Source: Tissierellia bacterium
GTDB taxonomy: Bacteria; Bacillota; Clostridia; Tissierellales; Tissierellaceae
Assembly: GCA_012521625.1 (NCBI GenBank)
Contig: JAAYLY010000075.1
Coordinates: 1-7,013, forward strand
DNA: 7,013 nucleotides
Direction: 5' to 3'
Shown: positions 1-5,578 of the stretch, piece by piece
Layout: each line of letters opens with the position of its first letter
Numbering within the stretch: position 1 is the first letter of the stretch
Notes under the pieces: model-generated
The model's database searches: none
The model's input: only the letters and a program-made list of their open reading frames with translations
Told to the model about the DNA's origin: nothing
Program-made: the position numbers and the translations under genes

Positions 1-26
1 AGGCAACCGGCCGAAGCCGGTTGCCT
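1..26 (-). terminator. Intrinsic terminator hairpin after the NSS transporter gene (cut by window edge)
   Basis: A perfect 11-bp inverted repeat (1-11 with 16-26) closes a 4-nt loop. Read on the minus strand the loop is UUCG closed by C-G, an unusually stable tetraloop. It starts 23 nt past the transporter stop codon, where the end of the tnaA-transporter transcript is expected. The U-tract that should follow lies beyond position 1 and cannot be seen. No T-run follows on the plus strand, so it is unlikely to be a plus-strand terminator. Confidence 0.8.
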
Positions 27-49
27 ATAAAATAAGGATGGCTATTATT

Positions 50-1405
50 TTAACCAATACCCCCTAATACAACTCCTGCTATATATACTATTATGGTAAC
101 GCCGCAGAATACATATTTGGTCATAGGTTCGAACCAGCCACCGATTTCGCCAGTTCTTCCCTTTTGTATTTCTTTCTTTGCAAAGTCGGTTCCAAATAGC
201 CAGTAAAGCATAATAGCTGCTAAGGCTGCACCTACTGGATTTATATAGATTGAAACGATATCCATCCATTCTCCCACTATACCCTGGATTAATAAACTAA
301 CCACTAATCCTATTACTCCTATAGTAAGGCTGGCTTTAGTCCTTGAGAACTTAAATTCATCTTGTAAAGCTGCGATGGAAGTCTCATATAGGTTTACTAT
401 AGAGGTAATGGCCGCAAAGGTAACTGCAACGAAGAACACTATGGCCACAATGGATCCACCTGGCATATTCTTAAAGAGATTTGGTAGATGGATAAATAAA
501 AGTCCTGGTCCTCCCTGGGATAATTGACTACCTGTAGTTGCCATGGCTGGAATTATTACGAAGGCTGCTAGTATGGATGCTAGGGTATCGAAGATAGTAA
601 CTATCCTAGCATTATATAGTATATCTTCCTCATCCTTCAAGTAGGAGCCGTAGATTACTGTACCACTTCCACCTAAGGATAGGGAGAAGAAGGCCTGACC
701 TAAGGCAAAAATCCAGACTATAGGGTCTGCTAAGCCCTTAGGATCGAAGGTAAAGATGTATTTATATCCATCTGATGCTCCTGGTAGGGTAGCTATATAA
801 ATAGCTAAGCATACGAATAATAAGAAAAATAATGGCATCATTACTTTATTTACTTTTTCAATTCCCTTTGAGATACCAGCATTCATAATGAAGAAGGTTA
901 ACAAGATGGTGATTATAACCCAGATGGTGTTACCAAATGAGGAGGCCATTTGTCCAAAGGCAGCTCCAAAATCATCGATGGTAGCTGGTGCTAGGGTTGA
1001 GCCTGTAAATGTTCCTACGGTATACTTTAGGATCCAGCTGATAACCACCGTATAACCTATGGCTAGCAGTAAGCTTGCAAAGGTGGGTATAAAGCCTAAG
1101 GCCCTACCAACTTTTTCTTCCCTTCCACTATACTTCATGGCGTTGGCAAAGGCCCCAATGGGACCACTCTTATTGGCCCTTCCTAAGGCCATCTCGCTAA
1201 ATACGCCAGTATAACCGATTAGTAATACGAAGAAGAGATAGGGTAGGATAAAGGTTCCACCACCATATAGGGATACCCTAGTGGGGAAAAGCCAGATGTT
1301 ACCCATACCAACAGATGAACCTACGCAAGCTAATATAAAGCCCCAACGATCGGTAAAACTGTCTCTACCCGTGCTGTCTATGCTTACTTGATTCTTATTA
1401 GTCAT
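50..1405 (-). CDS. NSS-family sodium-dependent amino-acid transporter, probable tryptophan importer (TnaT-like)
   Basis: This is a 451-residue polytopic membrane protein of the neurotransmitter:sodium symporter family (SLC6/SNF), which couples Na+ entry to amino-acid uptake across the cytoplasmic membrane. About 11 hydrophobic segments are visible, roughly at 20-40, 52-74, 101-130, 158-178, 186-206, 226-252, 264-287, 315-345, 357-377, 383-404 and 429-450. This is the 11-helix, about 450-residue bacterial form typified by MhsT, shorter than 12-helix LeuT. Family landmarks are the TM1 stretch GMGNIW (33-38) with the Na+-site Asn36, the unwound TM6 region SLSLGGSG (241-248), and Thr334-Ser335 in TM8 at the LeuT Na2 site. 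The TM1 WRFP motif reads WLFP, so the LeuT gating Arg30 position is Leu39. The ATG has a GAGGTGA-type Shine-Dalgarno 5-7 nt upstream. The gene lies 178 bp downstream of tryptophanase on the same strand. NSS transporters beside tryptophanase are known to carry tryptophan (TnaT of Symbiobacterium), so tryptophan is the inferred substrate. Family is certain; substrate is inference. Confidence 0.93.
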   Translation of the reverse strand: MTNKNQVSIDSTGRDSFTDRWGFILACVGSSVGMGNIWLFPTRVSLYGGGTFILPYLFFVLLIGYTGVFSEMALGRANKSGPIGAFANAMKYSGREEKVGRALGFIPTFASLLLAIGYTVVISWILKYTVGTFTGSTLAPATIDDFGAAFGQMASSFGNTIWVIITILLTFFIMNAGISKGIEKVNKVMMPLFFLLFVCLAIYIATLPGASDGYKYIFTFDPKGLADPIVWIFALGQAFFSLSLGGSGTVIYGSYLKDEEDILYNARIVTIFDTLASILAAFVIIPAMATTGSQLSQGGPGLLFIHLPNLFKNMPGGSIVAIVFFVAVTFAAITSIVNLYETSIAALQDEFKFSRTKASLTIGVIGLVVSLLIQGIVGEWMDIVSIYINPVGAALAAIMLYWLFGTDFAKKEIQKGRTGEIGGWFEPMTKYVFCGVTIIVYIAGVVLGGIG

Positions 1406-1430
1406 GATCTCACCTCTTTATATATTATTT

Positions 1431-1447
1431 AGTAGCTTAAGGCTACT
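1431..1447 (-). other. Small inverted repeat just upstream of the transporter ribosome binding site
   Basis: AGTAGC and GCTACT are perfect 6-bp complementary arms around a 5-nt spacer. On the minus strand the hairpin would end about 14 nt before the Shine-Dalgarno of the transporter gene. It could be a minor operator or an RNA hairpin affecting translation, but six base pairs is weak evidence. No convincing -35/-10 pair for a separate transporter promoter was found in the 178-bp gap; the best -10-like element (TGA-TATTAT, 1487-1479) has no -35. Confidence 0.25.
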
Positions 1448-1533
1448 TACAAGGCCTAATTTATCAAAGTCATTATCCATAATATCATGATGGTTACATA
1501 ATTGACAGCACTACCTACTTGACGGACTATTTT

Positions 1534-1578
1534 GAAAATATTTTATATGACTTTGGGATTTCTCCCAAAGTCATATAA
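1534..1578 (-). terminator. Strong hairpin 5 nt after the tnaA stop; possible leaky terminator or mRNA processing/stability element
   Basis: A perfect 16-bp inverted repeat (1543-1558 with 1563-1578) surrounds a 4-nt loop. On the minus strand it begins 5 nt after the tryptophanase stop codon. It is followed by AATATTTTC rather than a proper U-run, the only T-run being four bases some five bases away. It therefore resembles an intrinsic terminator in position and stem but not in its U-tract. Partial termination between tnaA and the transporter, or protection of the tnaA mRNA 3' end, are both reasonable readings. Confidence 0.6.
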
Positions 1579-1583
1579 TTATC

Positions 1584-2966
1584 CTATTCAACAGGTTCTA
1601 GGTGGGCTTGGAAGTGGCGTAGGACTGGAGGCTCCCAAGTTATCCTATATCCCTTAACCTCTGAAGCCCTTTCCTTAATGGCTATTAGGGCATCTACTAC
1701 TATATCCAGGTGAGCTTGGGTGTAGACCCTTCTTGGAACTGCAAGTCTGGTGAATTCGAATTCTGCCTGTAATTGTTCTCCCGTATCTGGGTCATTTCCT
1801 AGCATGTAGGAACCTATATCACATGTTCTTATTCCAGCTTCCTTATATAGTTCAACAGCTAGTGCTTGGCCTGGGAACTCATTATATGGGATATGTGGGA
1901 ACATGGCCTTTGCATCGATGAATACCCCATGGCCCCCTACTGGTGCCTGATAGGCTATGCCCGCTTCATCTAATTTAGCAGCTATATATTCTAACTGACC
2001 TATCCTATATCTTAGGTAATCTTCATCTAGACCTTCATATAGGCCTACGGCTAGTGCTTCAAGGTCCCTACCTGAAAGTCCCCCATAAGTTGTAAAGCCT
2101 TCAAAGGAGATGGTGTTGCCCTTAACTTTTTGATATAGCTCCTCATCTTCCTTAATGCCCACAAGGCCACCCATATTAACTATGGCATCCTTCTTAGCGC
2201 TCATGGTAAACATATCCGCATAGCTGAACATCTCCCTAACTATATCCTTAATGGCCCAGTCCTTGAATTCTTCCTCCCTTTGTTTTACGAAGAAGGCGTT
2301 TTCTGCATACCTTGCAGCATCTATACATAGTGGAATGCCGTACTTCTTACATACAGCAGATACGTCCCTCATATTTTGAACGGATACTGGCTGGCCACCT
2401 GCTGAGTTGTTGGTTATGGTCATAACTACCAGGGCTATATTTTCCTTACCGTACTCATTGATCAGCTTTTCTAATTTTTCCACGTCCATATTACCTTTAA
2501 ATGGGGCCCTTAGGGTAGGATCCTTGGCTTCTTCTACAACACAGTCTATAGCCCTGGCACCTGCTAATTCCACATGGGCCCTAGTAGTATCGAAGAACAT
2601 ATTGGAGATGGCATACTTTCCAGATCCCATCAATAGGCCGAACAATACCTTTTCAGCAGCACGCCCTTGGTGTACTGGCTGGATAAACTTATAGCCGAAG
2701 ATATCTTGTCCTGCTTCTAAAAGCTTAAAGTAGCTCTTTCCACCAGCGTAGGCTTCGTCCCCCCTCATAACCCCTGACCATTGCTTGTCACTCATAGCAC
2801 CGGTACCACTGTCGGTTAGAAGGTCGATGAAAACGTCTTCCCCTTTTAAATTAAAAAGGTTGTACTTGGCCTCCTTGATCTTTTCTTCCCTTTCCTCACG
2901 ACTGAGCATCTTAATAGGTTCAACCATCTTAATCCTAAAGGGTTCAGCAACATATTTAATAGCCAT
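1584..2966 (-). CDS. tnaA: Tryptophanase (tryptophan indole-lyase)
   Basis: A PLP enzyme that cleaves L-tryptophan to indole, pyruvate and ammonia in the cytoplasm. The 460 residues cover the full length of the beta-eliminating lyase family (E. coli TnaA 471). Visible landmarks are the N-terminal AEPFRIK (7-13), the DLLTDSGTGAMS stretch (48-59), GDEAYAG (69-75, Tyr73), HQGR (99-102), TNNSAGGQPVS (185-195), DAARYAENA (216-224, PLP-ring Asp216) and MSAKKDA (255-261), with Lys259 as the PLP Schiff-base lysine. Tyrosine phenol-lyase is the close alternative. Its diagnostic substrate arginine (Arg381 in the Citrobacter enzyme) is Ile384 here, within CDIGSY, and its Phe448 is His451, the tryptophanase histidine (E. 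coli His463). Both positions point to tryptophan. An AGGAGG 6 nt before the ATG sets the start. It is the first gene of a probable operon with the NSS transporter and is divergent from a YheO-like regulator. Confidence 0.96.
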   Translation of the reverse strand: MAIKYVAEPFRIKMVEPIKMLSREEREEKIKEAKYNLFNLKGEDVFIDLLTDSGTGAMSDKQWSGVMRGDEAYAGGKSYFKLLEAGQDIFGYKFIQPVHQGRAAEKVLFGLLMGSGKYAISNMFFDTTRAHVELAGARAIDCVVEEAKDPTLRAPFKGNMDVEKLEKLINEYGKENIALVVMTITNNSAGGQPVSVQNMRDVSAVCKKYGIPLCIDAARYAENAFFVKQREEEFKDWAIKDIVREMFSYADMFTMSAKKDAIVNMGGLVGIKEDEELYQKVKGNTISFEGFTTYGGLSGRDLEALAVGLYEGLDEDYLRYRIGQLEYIAAKLDEAGIAYQAPVGGHGVFIDAKAMFPHIPYNEFPGQALAVELYKEAGIRTCDIGSYMLGNDPDTGEQLQAEFEFTRLAVPRRVYTQAHLDIVVDALIAIKERASEVKGYRITWEPPVLRHFQAHLEPVE

Positions 2967-3009
2967 ATAAATCCTCCTTTTAATATTCTGAAAGTTCTAT
3001 CCTGCTTTT

Positions 3010-3038
3010 AATATATCATACTGAATATTTTTTATCAA
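3010..3038 (-). promoter_or_regulatory. tnaA promoter
   Basis: On the minus strand TTGATA (3038-3033) is followed after exactly 17 bp by TATATT (3015-3010), each five of six bases matching the sigma-A consensus. The predicted start near position 3003 leaves an untranslated leader of about 37 nt that includes the AGGAGG. This is too short for a tnaC-like leader peptide and Rho-dependent attenuator, so control should act at initiation. Confidence 0.7.
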
Positions 3039-3103
3039 TATGTTATTTATTTTTTATTAATTTTTGTTTTTTAATATAAAATCAAAGTAATATAAGGTAT
3101 ATT

Positions 3104-3119
3104 TGAGAATATTTTCTCA
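3104..3119. promoter_or_regulatory. Candidate operator palindrome between the divergent promoters
   Basis: TGAGAA and TTCTCA are perfect 6-bp arms around TATT. The site lies near the middle of the divergent control region, 35 bp before the regulator -35 and 66 bp before the tnaA -35. Related sequences occur at 3023-3033 (GAATATTTTTT, 10 of 11 bases like 3107-3117 and lying in the tnaA -35/-10 spacer) and, inverted, at 3128-3138. Binding by the adjacent YheO-like protein is inferred from position only, and the region is very A+T-rich, so chance similarity is possible. Confidence 0.4.
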
Positions 3120-3153
3120 TCCTAATAGGAAATATTGTTAGATTTTTGTTCTG

Positions 3154-3182
3154 TTGATAAAATTTTATTATTATCTTATAAT
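3154..3182 (+). promoter_or_regulatory. Promoter of the YheO/DauR-like regulator
   Basis: TTGATA (3154-3159) and a perfect TATAAT (3177-3182) are separated by exactly 17 bp. The predicted start near 3189 gives a leader of about 26 nt, including GGAGG at 3204-3208, 6 nt before the ATG. This is one of the best promoters in the window. Confidence 0.8.
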
Positions 3183-3214
3183 GGGGTTGAAAACATTTAC
3201 ACTGGAGGACCAAA

Positions 3215-3886
3215 ATGGGAAAAGATATTATGTTATATTATATGAAACTAGTGGAGTTTTTAGGTGTGGTCCTAGGACCTTCCTATGAAATCGTCCTATA
3301 CGACTTAAGGAGGGAGGATAAATCCATCATCGCCATAGCCAATGGCCACATAAGCGGTAGAAGTGTGGGTGCCCCTCTTACTGAATCGGCCTTAAGGTCC
3401 ATAGTTAAGAAGGAATATGAGGAAGTGGACTATAAGGCCAATTTCAACAGCGTTTTAAGGGAAAATCAGCTCCTCCGCTCCTCCACCCTCTATATAAAGG
3501 ATGGAAAGGATAATTTGATTGGCCTCTTATGTATCAATTTTGACGACAGGGGTTTTAGGGAGTTGACGGATAAACTGATGAGCTTAATCCATCCCGATGA
3601 ACTAATAAGTAAGAACACCTTTGAGCAAATGGAGGATATAATCTATTCAGAGGAATCCGATAGTATAGGAGCTAGCATTGAGGAGGTAGCAGAAAATGCC
3701 ATTAGGAGGGTAATTAAAGATAGCTCCATACCCTTAGACCGTTTAACTAAGGATGAAAAGATGGAGATCGTAAAGGCCTTGGACGAAAAGGGTATCTTTA
3801 TGCTTAAGGGGGCAGTACCCCTGGTAGCAAAGTTATTACACAGCTCAGAAGCTACTATCTATAGGTACTTAAGTAATATAAAGTAA
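3215..3886 (+). CDS. YheO/DauR-like PAS-HTH transcriptional regulator
   Basis: A 223-residue cytoplasmic DNA-binding protein with the two-part layout of the YheO/DauR family. Residues about 5-115 form the YheO-type PAS sensor domain (GPSYEIVLYDL at 21-31, then IANGHISGRSVGAPLTE at 41-57). A less conserved linker covers about 120-170. The C-terminal helix-turn-helix covers about 176-222 (LDEKGIFMLKGAVPLVAK at 189-206, then SEATIYRYLS at 211-220). Length is normal for the family and there is no transmembrane segment. The ATG has GGAGG 6 nt upstream; a second in-frame ATG 15 bp later is poorer. It is divergent from tryptophanase, with both promoters in the shared intergenic region, so it most likely controls the tnaA-transporter genes and perhaps itself. 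Whether it activates or represses, and what ligand the PAS domain senses (tryptophan or indole would be logical), cannot be read from the sequence. In the related DauR, D-arginine catabolism genes are controlled. Confidence 0.9.
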   Translation: MGKDIMLYYMKLVEFLGVVLGPSYEIVLYDLRREDKSIIAIANGHISGRSVGAPLTESALRSIVKKEYEEVDYKANFNSVLRENQLLRSSTLYIKDGKDNLIGLLCINFDDRGFRELTDKLMSLIHPDELISKNTFEQMEDIIYSEESDSIGASIEEVAENAIRRVIKDSSIPLDRLTKDEKMEIVKALDEKGIFMLKGAVPLVAKLLHSSEATIYRYLSNIK

Positions 3887-3911
3887 AAAGGGACCAGCCG
3901 GTCCCTTTTTT
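3885..3911. terminator. Bidirectional intrinsic terminator
   Basis: AAAAAGGGACC (3885-3895) pairs perfectly with GGTCCCTTTTT (3900-3910) around the 4-nt loop AGCC. On the plus strand a run of six T ends at 3911, giving a standard terminator that overlaps the regulator stop codon. On the minus strand the stem is followed by the T-run complementary to 3885-3889, so it may also stop transcripts of the convergent aminotransferase gene, whose stop codon is about 160 bp away. Confidence 0.88.
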
Positions 3912-3948
3912 ATTGATGATAAACTATAATAATGGAGGTTTTTTTCTT

Positions 3949-4068
3949 ATATAAATGATTTCTTCTACATATTAAGGATTTCTTCTGCATATTAAGGATT
4001 TCTTCTATACTTATGATTCTATTTTTAGTATCTTAATCTTTTCTATAATATCTTAATCTCCATCTATA
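3949..4068. repeat. Six degenerate 20-bp tandem repeats
   Basis: Six consecutive units of exactly 20 bp start at 3949, 3969, 3989, 4009, 4029 and 4049. The best unit is ATATTAAGGATTTCTTCTGC. Units 2 and 3 differ only in the last two bases, unit 1 is close to them, and units 5 and 6 share TATCTTAATC at the same register. Unit 4 is the most diverged. The array ends 4 bp before the stop codon of the aminotransferase gene and so would be its 3' untranslated RNA. It has no reading frame of note and no obvious hairpin. Apart from these repeats, the interval 3912-4072 shows nothing recognisable. Confidence 0.75.
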
Positions 4069-4072
4069 TGAT

Positions 4073-5176
4073 TTATATAACCCTTCTGTATGGGATATCT
4101 TTATTTAAACCTAATATATCATCTATATTTTTAAGAAGGCCCTTTACATCCTCCAGAGTATAGTCTGCCATATGGCCAATTCTAAAGGTCTTATCCCTTA
4201 GGTCTCCATAGCCGTTGGAGATTTGATAGCCCCTTTCTCCTAATCTTGCGTTTAGAAGTTCTATATCGATATTCCTAGTATTTTTTATAGTAGTTACCGT
4301 ATTAGATGCATATTCTAATTTAGCTGGCAGTAGTTGGAAGTGTTCCATGGCCCATCTTCTTACATACTCTGCCATTTCCCTATGTCTTGCAAATCTTTCC
4401 TCCAAACCTTCTTCTAGGATTTTATCCAGCTGATAATCCATGGCGTACATAAGGAGGATGTTGGGGGTAGAGTGGTATTGATAATCCAACTCCTCTACAC
4501 ATTCATAGATCTTTAACAGGTCTAGATATATGCCCCTATACTTTACCTTCTTAGCTGCCTCTACAGCCTTTTCTGAGATGCTGGCTATGGCCATTCCTGG
4601 AGGAAGTCCAAGGCATTTTTGGGTAGATGCAATACAAAGGTCGATACCTAAACGGTCTACCTCGACCTTGATACCTCCTACTGAGCTGACTCCATCTAAG
4701 CACCATACCACCTCAGGATATTTCCTTAAAACCTCTCCAATCTCCTCTATGGGATTAGTAACTCCAGTGGCAGTTTCATTATGGGTTATGGTTACTAAGT
4801 CATATTTTCCAGTAGAAAGGACCTTATCTACTAATTCAGCCCTTACCACCTGGCCAGCTGGCACCTTAAATAGGTCAGCTTCCACATTGTTGCTGATGGC
4901 CATCTTATACCACAGATCTCCAAAATAGCCAGATGAAAATACTGCTGCCCTCTTTCTTGTACAGGACCTGATGGCACCCTCCATCAAACCTGAACCAGAT
5001 GAAGTGGAAAGTAAGATTTGATCCTCTGTATATAAAAGCTGTTGTAACTTCCTACTTATGCCCCTTTGTAGATCAGAGGCGGTTTTAGTCCTATGTCCTA
5101 TTATTGCTTTTGTCATCTGCTCCAACACATCTTCCTTAACATCAACCGGACCTGGGATAAACAATCTCTTGTGCAT
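4073..5176 (-). CDS. Class V PLP-dependent aminotransferase (alanine-glyoxylate / serine-pyruvate aminotransferase family)
   Basis: A 367-residue cytoplasmic fold-type I PLP enzyme of the SGAT/AGAT group, which moves amino groups between small amino acids such as alanine or serine and 2-oxoacids such as pyruvate or glyoxylate. Family landmarks are the N-terminal FIPGPV (6-11), STSSGSGLMEGAI (57-69) for cofactor phosphate binding, HNETATGV (132-139), DGVSSVGG (161-168) with Asp161 facing the PLP pyridine nitrogen, STQK (184-187) with Lys187 as the Schiff-base lysine, and FRIGHMAD (331-338) with the substrate-carboxylate Arg332. Length is typical. AGGAGG lies 8 nt before the ATG. It appears monocistronic: the T-box leader precedes it and no same-strand gene follows before the convergent regulator. 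Some clostridial relatives act as phosphoserine aminotransferase beside serA, but there is no serA here. The leader's probable alanine specifier suggests a role in alanine supply; this is inference and the exact substrate pair is unknown. Confidence 0.88.
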   Translation of the reverse strand: MHKRLFIPGPVDVKEDVLEQMTKAIIGHRTKTASDLQRGISRKLQQLLYTEDQILLSTSSGSGLMEGAIRSCTRKRAAVFSSGYFGDLWYKMAISNNVEADLFKVPAGQVVRAELVDKVLSTGKYDLVTITHNETATGVTNPIEEIGEVLRKYPEVVWCLDGVSSVGGIKVEVDRLGIDLCIASTQKCLGLPPGMAIASISEKAVEAAKKVKYRGIYLDLLKIYECVEELDYQYHSTPNILLMYAMDYQLDKILEEGLEERFARHREMAEYVRRWAMEHFQLLPAKLEYASNTVTTIKNTRNIDIELLNARLGERGYQISNGYGDLRDKTFRIGHMADYTLEDVKGLLKNIDDILGLNKDIPYRRVI

Positions 5177-5224
5177 TTGATGCGCCTCCTTTTTTAATTT
5201 AATACAGAAAAGTCTTCTTAATAT

Positions 5225-5264
5225 AAAAAAGCCCTTCGTCCACTAAATTGGGACGAAAGACTTT
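5225..5264 (-). terminator. T-box terminator 2 (downstream module)
   Basis: The arms 5264-5251 and 5241-5228 form a 14-bp stem with two G-U pairs around a 9-nt loop. The stem runs into six consecutive U (5230-5225). This is a better terminator than the upstream one and is the last barrier before the aminotransferase ribosome binding site at 5190-5185. Confidence 0.85.
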
Positions 5265-5292
5265 CTCTTCCGTGTTACCACCCAAATTGATC
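5250..5292 (-). promoter_or_regulatory. Second T-box antiterminator module without its own Stem I
   Basis: This 43-nt segment aligns without gaps to the first module at 5391-5349, 35 of 43 positions identical, 99 nt apart. It contains TGGGTGGTAACACGG (5284-5270) with the same UGGU bulge. Its antiterminator helix TTGGG/CCCAA (5285-5281 with 5252-5248) replaces the AGGG/CCCT helix of module 1, so the changed bases still pair. Only about 35 nt separate terminator 1 from this module, too few for a second Stem I. Confidence 0.85.
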
Positions 5293-5317
5293 ATAGGAAT
5301 AGGGTATAAGGCTATAT

Positions 5318-5361
5318 AATAAATAAAGCCTTCCATCCCTTATTAAAAGGGACGAAAGGCT
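5318..5361 (-). terminator. T-box terminator 1 (upstream module)
   Basis: The arms 5361-5347 and 5341-5327 form a 15-bp stem including two G-U pairs, with a 5-nt loop. It overlaps the CCCT that pairs with AGGG of the first T-box, so terminator and antiterminator exclude each other. The downstream tract is TTATTTATTATA rather than an unbroken U-run, so termination here may be incomplete. Confidence 0.8.
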
Positions 5362-5578
5362 AAAGCTTCCGCGTTACCACCCTAGTTGATCCAATGATCC
5401 ACTCTTAACAGGATAACGGCTGTAAACCGTAATGCTTTTGGGCATAACCTCCGAGGTAGCTTAGATAAAGCTTAAGACCTACTTCCACCAAACGTAGGCT
5501 CTCTAGACTTAAGACATTTATCATTTTCCTCTTCATGGGTTTTAGGAATTTTTTACTTATTTATCTCTTATTTTTTTA

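Larger units (their letters stand above)
5225..5535 (-). promoter_or_regulatory. T-box riboswitch leader with tandem antiterminator/terminator modules, probable alanine specifier
   Basis: A tRNA-sensing leader RNA upstream of the aminotransferase. Stem I runs from 5531 to 5453: GAGG/CCTC at the base, then the specifier loop, GATAAA (5522-5517) with TTTATC (5469-5464), CTTAAG (5513-5508) with CTTAAG (5476-5471), the AGAGAG purine segment, and an apical CCTAC/GTAGG stem with a GGTGGAA loop. The 3' side of the specifier loop reads TAA-GCT-A, so the specifier is best read as GCU (Ala, 5460-5458), with the usual A after it. A Stem III-like ACGG/CCGT hairpin lies near 5432-5418. The first T-box sequence AGGGTGGTAACGCGG (5383-5369) has the bulge UGGU, expected to pair with a tRNA ending ACCA. 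A73 fits tRNA-Ala better than the G73 usual for bacterial tRNA-Ser. A second T-box motif lies at 5284-5270. Uncharged tRNA should promote readthrough into the aminotransferase gene. Confidence 0.92.

Noticed and set aside
45..269. Minus-strand 74-codon frame overlapping the transporter C-terminus
   Set aside because: It lies in another frame within a clear membrane-protein gene; the predicted peptide is rich in Arg, Ser and Tyr with no motif.
1502..1530. Perfect plus-strand TTGACA (1502-1507) as a promoter antisense to tnaA
   Set aside because: At 17 bp only GACTAT is found as -10, three of six matches, and no gene or RNA on that strand would be served.
2407..2694. Plus-strand open frame of 95 codons inside tnaA
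   Set aside because: It is the antisense shadow of a strongly conserved coding region, with no ribosome binding site or recognisable motif.
1584..2966. Tyrosine phenol-lyase as identity of the beta-eliminating lyase
   Set aside because: The diagnostic tyrosine phenol-lyase Arg (381) and Phe (448) positions are Ile384 and His451, as in tryptophanase.
2967..3010. tnaC-type leader peptide for tnaA
   Set aside because: No short frame with a Trp codon and ribosome binding site fits between the predicted start of transcription and the tnaA ribosome binding site.
4530..4928. Plus-strand open frame of 132 codons inside the aminotransferase gene
   Set aside because: It is antisense to the conserved PLP-enzyme core, and its composition shows no family features.
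5460..5463. Serine specifier AGC (one base upstream register) for the T-box
   Set aside because: The loop register and the following A favour GCU, and the UGGU bulges predict A73, unlike the G73 usual for tRNA-Ser. Kept as the main alternative.
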